From NCBI GenBank assembly GCA_050259815.1, contig JBLNBI010000016.1:1-14258 (forward strand): 14,258 nt of DNA. Reading direction: 5' to 3'. The stretch comes from JAGTRP01 sp050259815. GTDB taxonomy: Bacteria; Pseudomonadota; Gammaproteobacteria; Burkholderiales; Rhodocyclaceae. The notes under the pieces are model-generated. The model was not told the DNA's origin. It searched no databases and saw only the letters and a list, made by a program, of their open reading frames with translations. Within the stretch, counting starts at the first letter, position 1. The number at the start of each line of letters is the position of its first letter. The position numbers and the translations under genes were made by a program. Positions 13,364 through 14,258 of this stretch are shown in pieces.

Positions 13364-14258
13364 ATGCCGATCCTGCGCATCGCCCTCGATCTTCCCCTGC
13401 ACCGCCTCTTCGACTACCGGTCGGAGGAGGCCACGGCTGCCGACGTGGGTCTGCGGGTACGGGTGCCCTTCGGCCGGGGAGAGCGCATCGGCGTCATCCG
13501 GGAAGTCCTCGATACGAGCGACTGGCCGGTGGAGCAGATCAAGCCCGCCATAGAAATCCTCCGGGACGTGGCGCCCCTGCCCGAAGATTTCTTCCGCCTG
13601 TGCGAATTCGCCAGCGGCTACTACCAGGCGCCCCTGGGAGAGGTCATCCTCCAGGCCCTGCCGGGTGGATTGAAGCGCCTGGCGGCACCGGAACGCCGCT
13701 CCGGCCGCAAGGCAGCGGCGGTGGAAGCCGTGCCGGCCCCCGAACTGACGGGCGAACAGGCCGCCGCCATCGACGCTGTGCGGTTGGGGGAGGGCTTTGC
13801 CGCCCATCTTCTCTACGGGGTTACCGGCAGCGGGAAGACCGAGGTCTATCTGCGTCTCATCGAGCGGGCGCTGGAGAAGGGCGGCCAGGTGCTGCTCCTG
13901 GTCCCCGAAATCAATCTCACCCCCCAGCTGGAAACCCGGGTGCGCAGCCGTTTTCCCGGCACCGAAGTGGTGGCCTTGCACAGCGAGTTAGCGGAGGCCG
14001 CCCGGGAGCGCAACTGGCGATCGGCCTTTGCCGGCCAGGCCCGCATCGTCCTCGGGACGCGGCTGGCCATCTTCACGCCCATGCCGCACCTCGCCCTCAT
14101 CGTGGTGGACGAGGAGCACGATCCGTCCTTCAAGCAGCAGGACGGCATGCGCTATTCGGCCCGGGATGTCGCGGTATTCCGTGCCCGGGACCTGGGCATT
14201 CCGGTACTCCTCGGCTCGGCCACGCCGTCCCTGGAAACCTGGGCCAATGCCAGGTCGG
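13364..14258 (+). CDS. priA: Primosomal protein N' (PriA helicase), N-terminal part
   Basis: Replication-restart helicase that recognises stalled forks and loads the primosome. The first 298 codons are present and the gene continues past the window end. The 3'-DNA-binding domain comes first (LRIALDLPLHRLFDYR, about 4-19). A helicase core follows: Walker A GVTGSGKTE (152-160) with Lys158, the VPEINLTPQL stretch, and the Walker B motif DEEH (249-252) followed by DPSFKQQDGMRYSARDVA. The zinc-binding cysteines and helicase lobe 2 are outside the window. The start is ATG 13364, chosen because the usual family N-terminus begins there; AGGAA at 13346-13350 is a distant ribosome site. No damage is visible. 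Its leader region carries DnaA boxes and a parS sequence. Confidence 0.95.
   Translation, partial: MPILRIALDLPLHRLFDYRSEEATAADVGLRVRVPFGRGERIGVIREVLDTSDWPVEQIKPAIEILRDVAPLPEDFFRLCEFASGYYQAPLGEVILQALPGGLKRLAAPERRSGRKAAAVEAVPAPELTGEQAAAIDAVRLGEGFAAHLLYGVTGSGKTEVYLRLIERALEKGGQVLLLVPEINLTPQLETRVRSRFPGTEVVALHSELAEAARERNWRSAFAGQARIVLGTRLAIFTPMPHLALIVVDEEHDPSFKQQDGMRYSARDVAVFRARDLGIPVLLGSATPSLETWANARS

Overview
The window is GC-rich (roughly 65 % by eye), densely packed chromosomal DNA. Protein sequences and gene order suggest a betaproteobacterium, most likely near the Rhodocyclaceae/Azonexaceae; this is an inference from sequence style and synteny. No insertion sequence, prophage, tRNA, rRNA or CRISPR array was seen. 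The content is mostly conserved housekeeping genes; the less ordinary material is in the short gaps between them.

Layout. On the minus strand at the left lie a 5' fragment of topB (topoisomerase III), dprA (DNA uptake/recombination) and a LysM-domain exported protein resembling TsaP, whose stop overlaps the dprA start. Divergent from these is the def-fmt pair (deformylase and Met-tRNA formyltransferase), followed by htpX, a membrane heat-shock protease. Next is a minus-strand pair: a secreted S1/P1-type nuclease and speH/speD (SAM decarboxylase). The plus strand then resumes with an overlapping run: rsmB (16S rRNA m5C methyltransferase), a DUF4390 exported protein, an NtrY-like sensor kinase and an NtrX-like regulator. 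hemE (uroporphyrinogen decarboxylase) follows behind a structured leader. After a 292-bp gap comes the 5' part of priA (replication-restart helicase), cut by the window end.

Regulation and chromosome biology. The fmt-htpX gap holds what looks like a full heat-shock (sigma-32) promoter: CTTGAAA, 14 bases, CCCCATCT, with the fmt stop codon inside the -35 element. Two ParB-binding (parS) sequences lie 7.4 kb apart, one perfect inside the end of the nuclease gene and one with a single mismatch between hemE and priA. The hemE-priA gap also has two consensus DnaA boxes, one of them in a 12-bp-phased triplet. Together with topB, dprA, rsmB and priA this suggests an origin-proximal region, although no dnaA, dnaN or gidA is present here.

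Most notable points: the sigma-32 promoter of htpX; the two parS sites and the DnaA-box cluster; a nested inverted-repeat leader before hemE; and an NtrX whose AAA+ domain has lost the Walker A lysine, the Walker B DE pair and the GAFTGA loop, so it should not be able to activate sigma-54. I did not find a clearly new multi-gene system.
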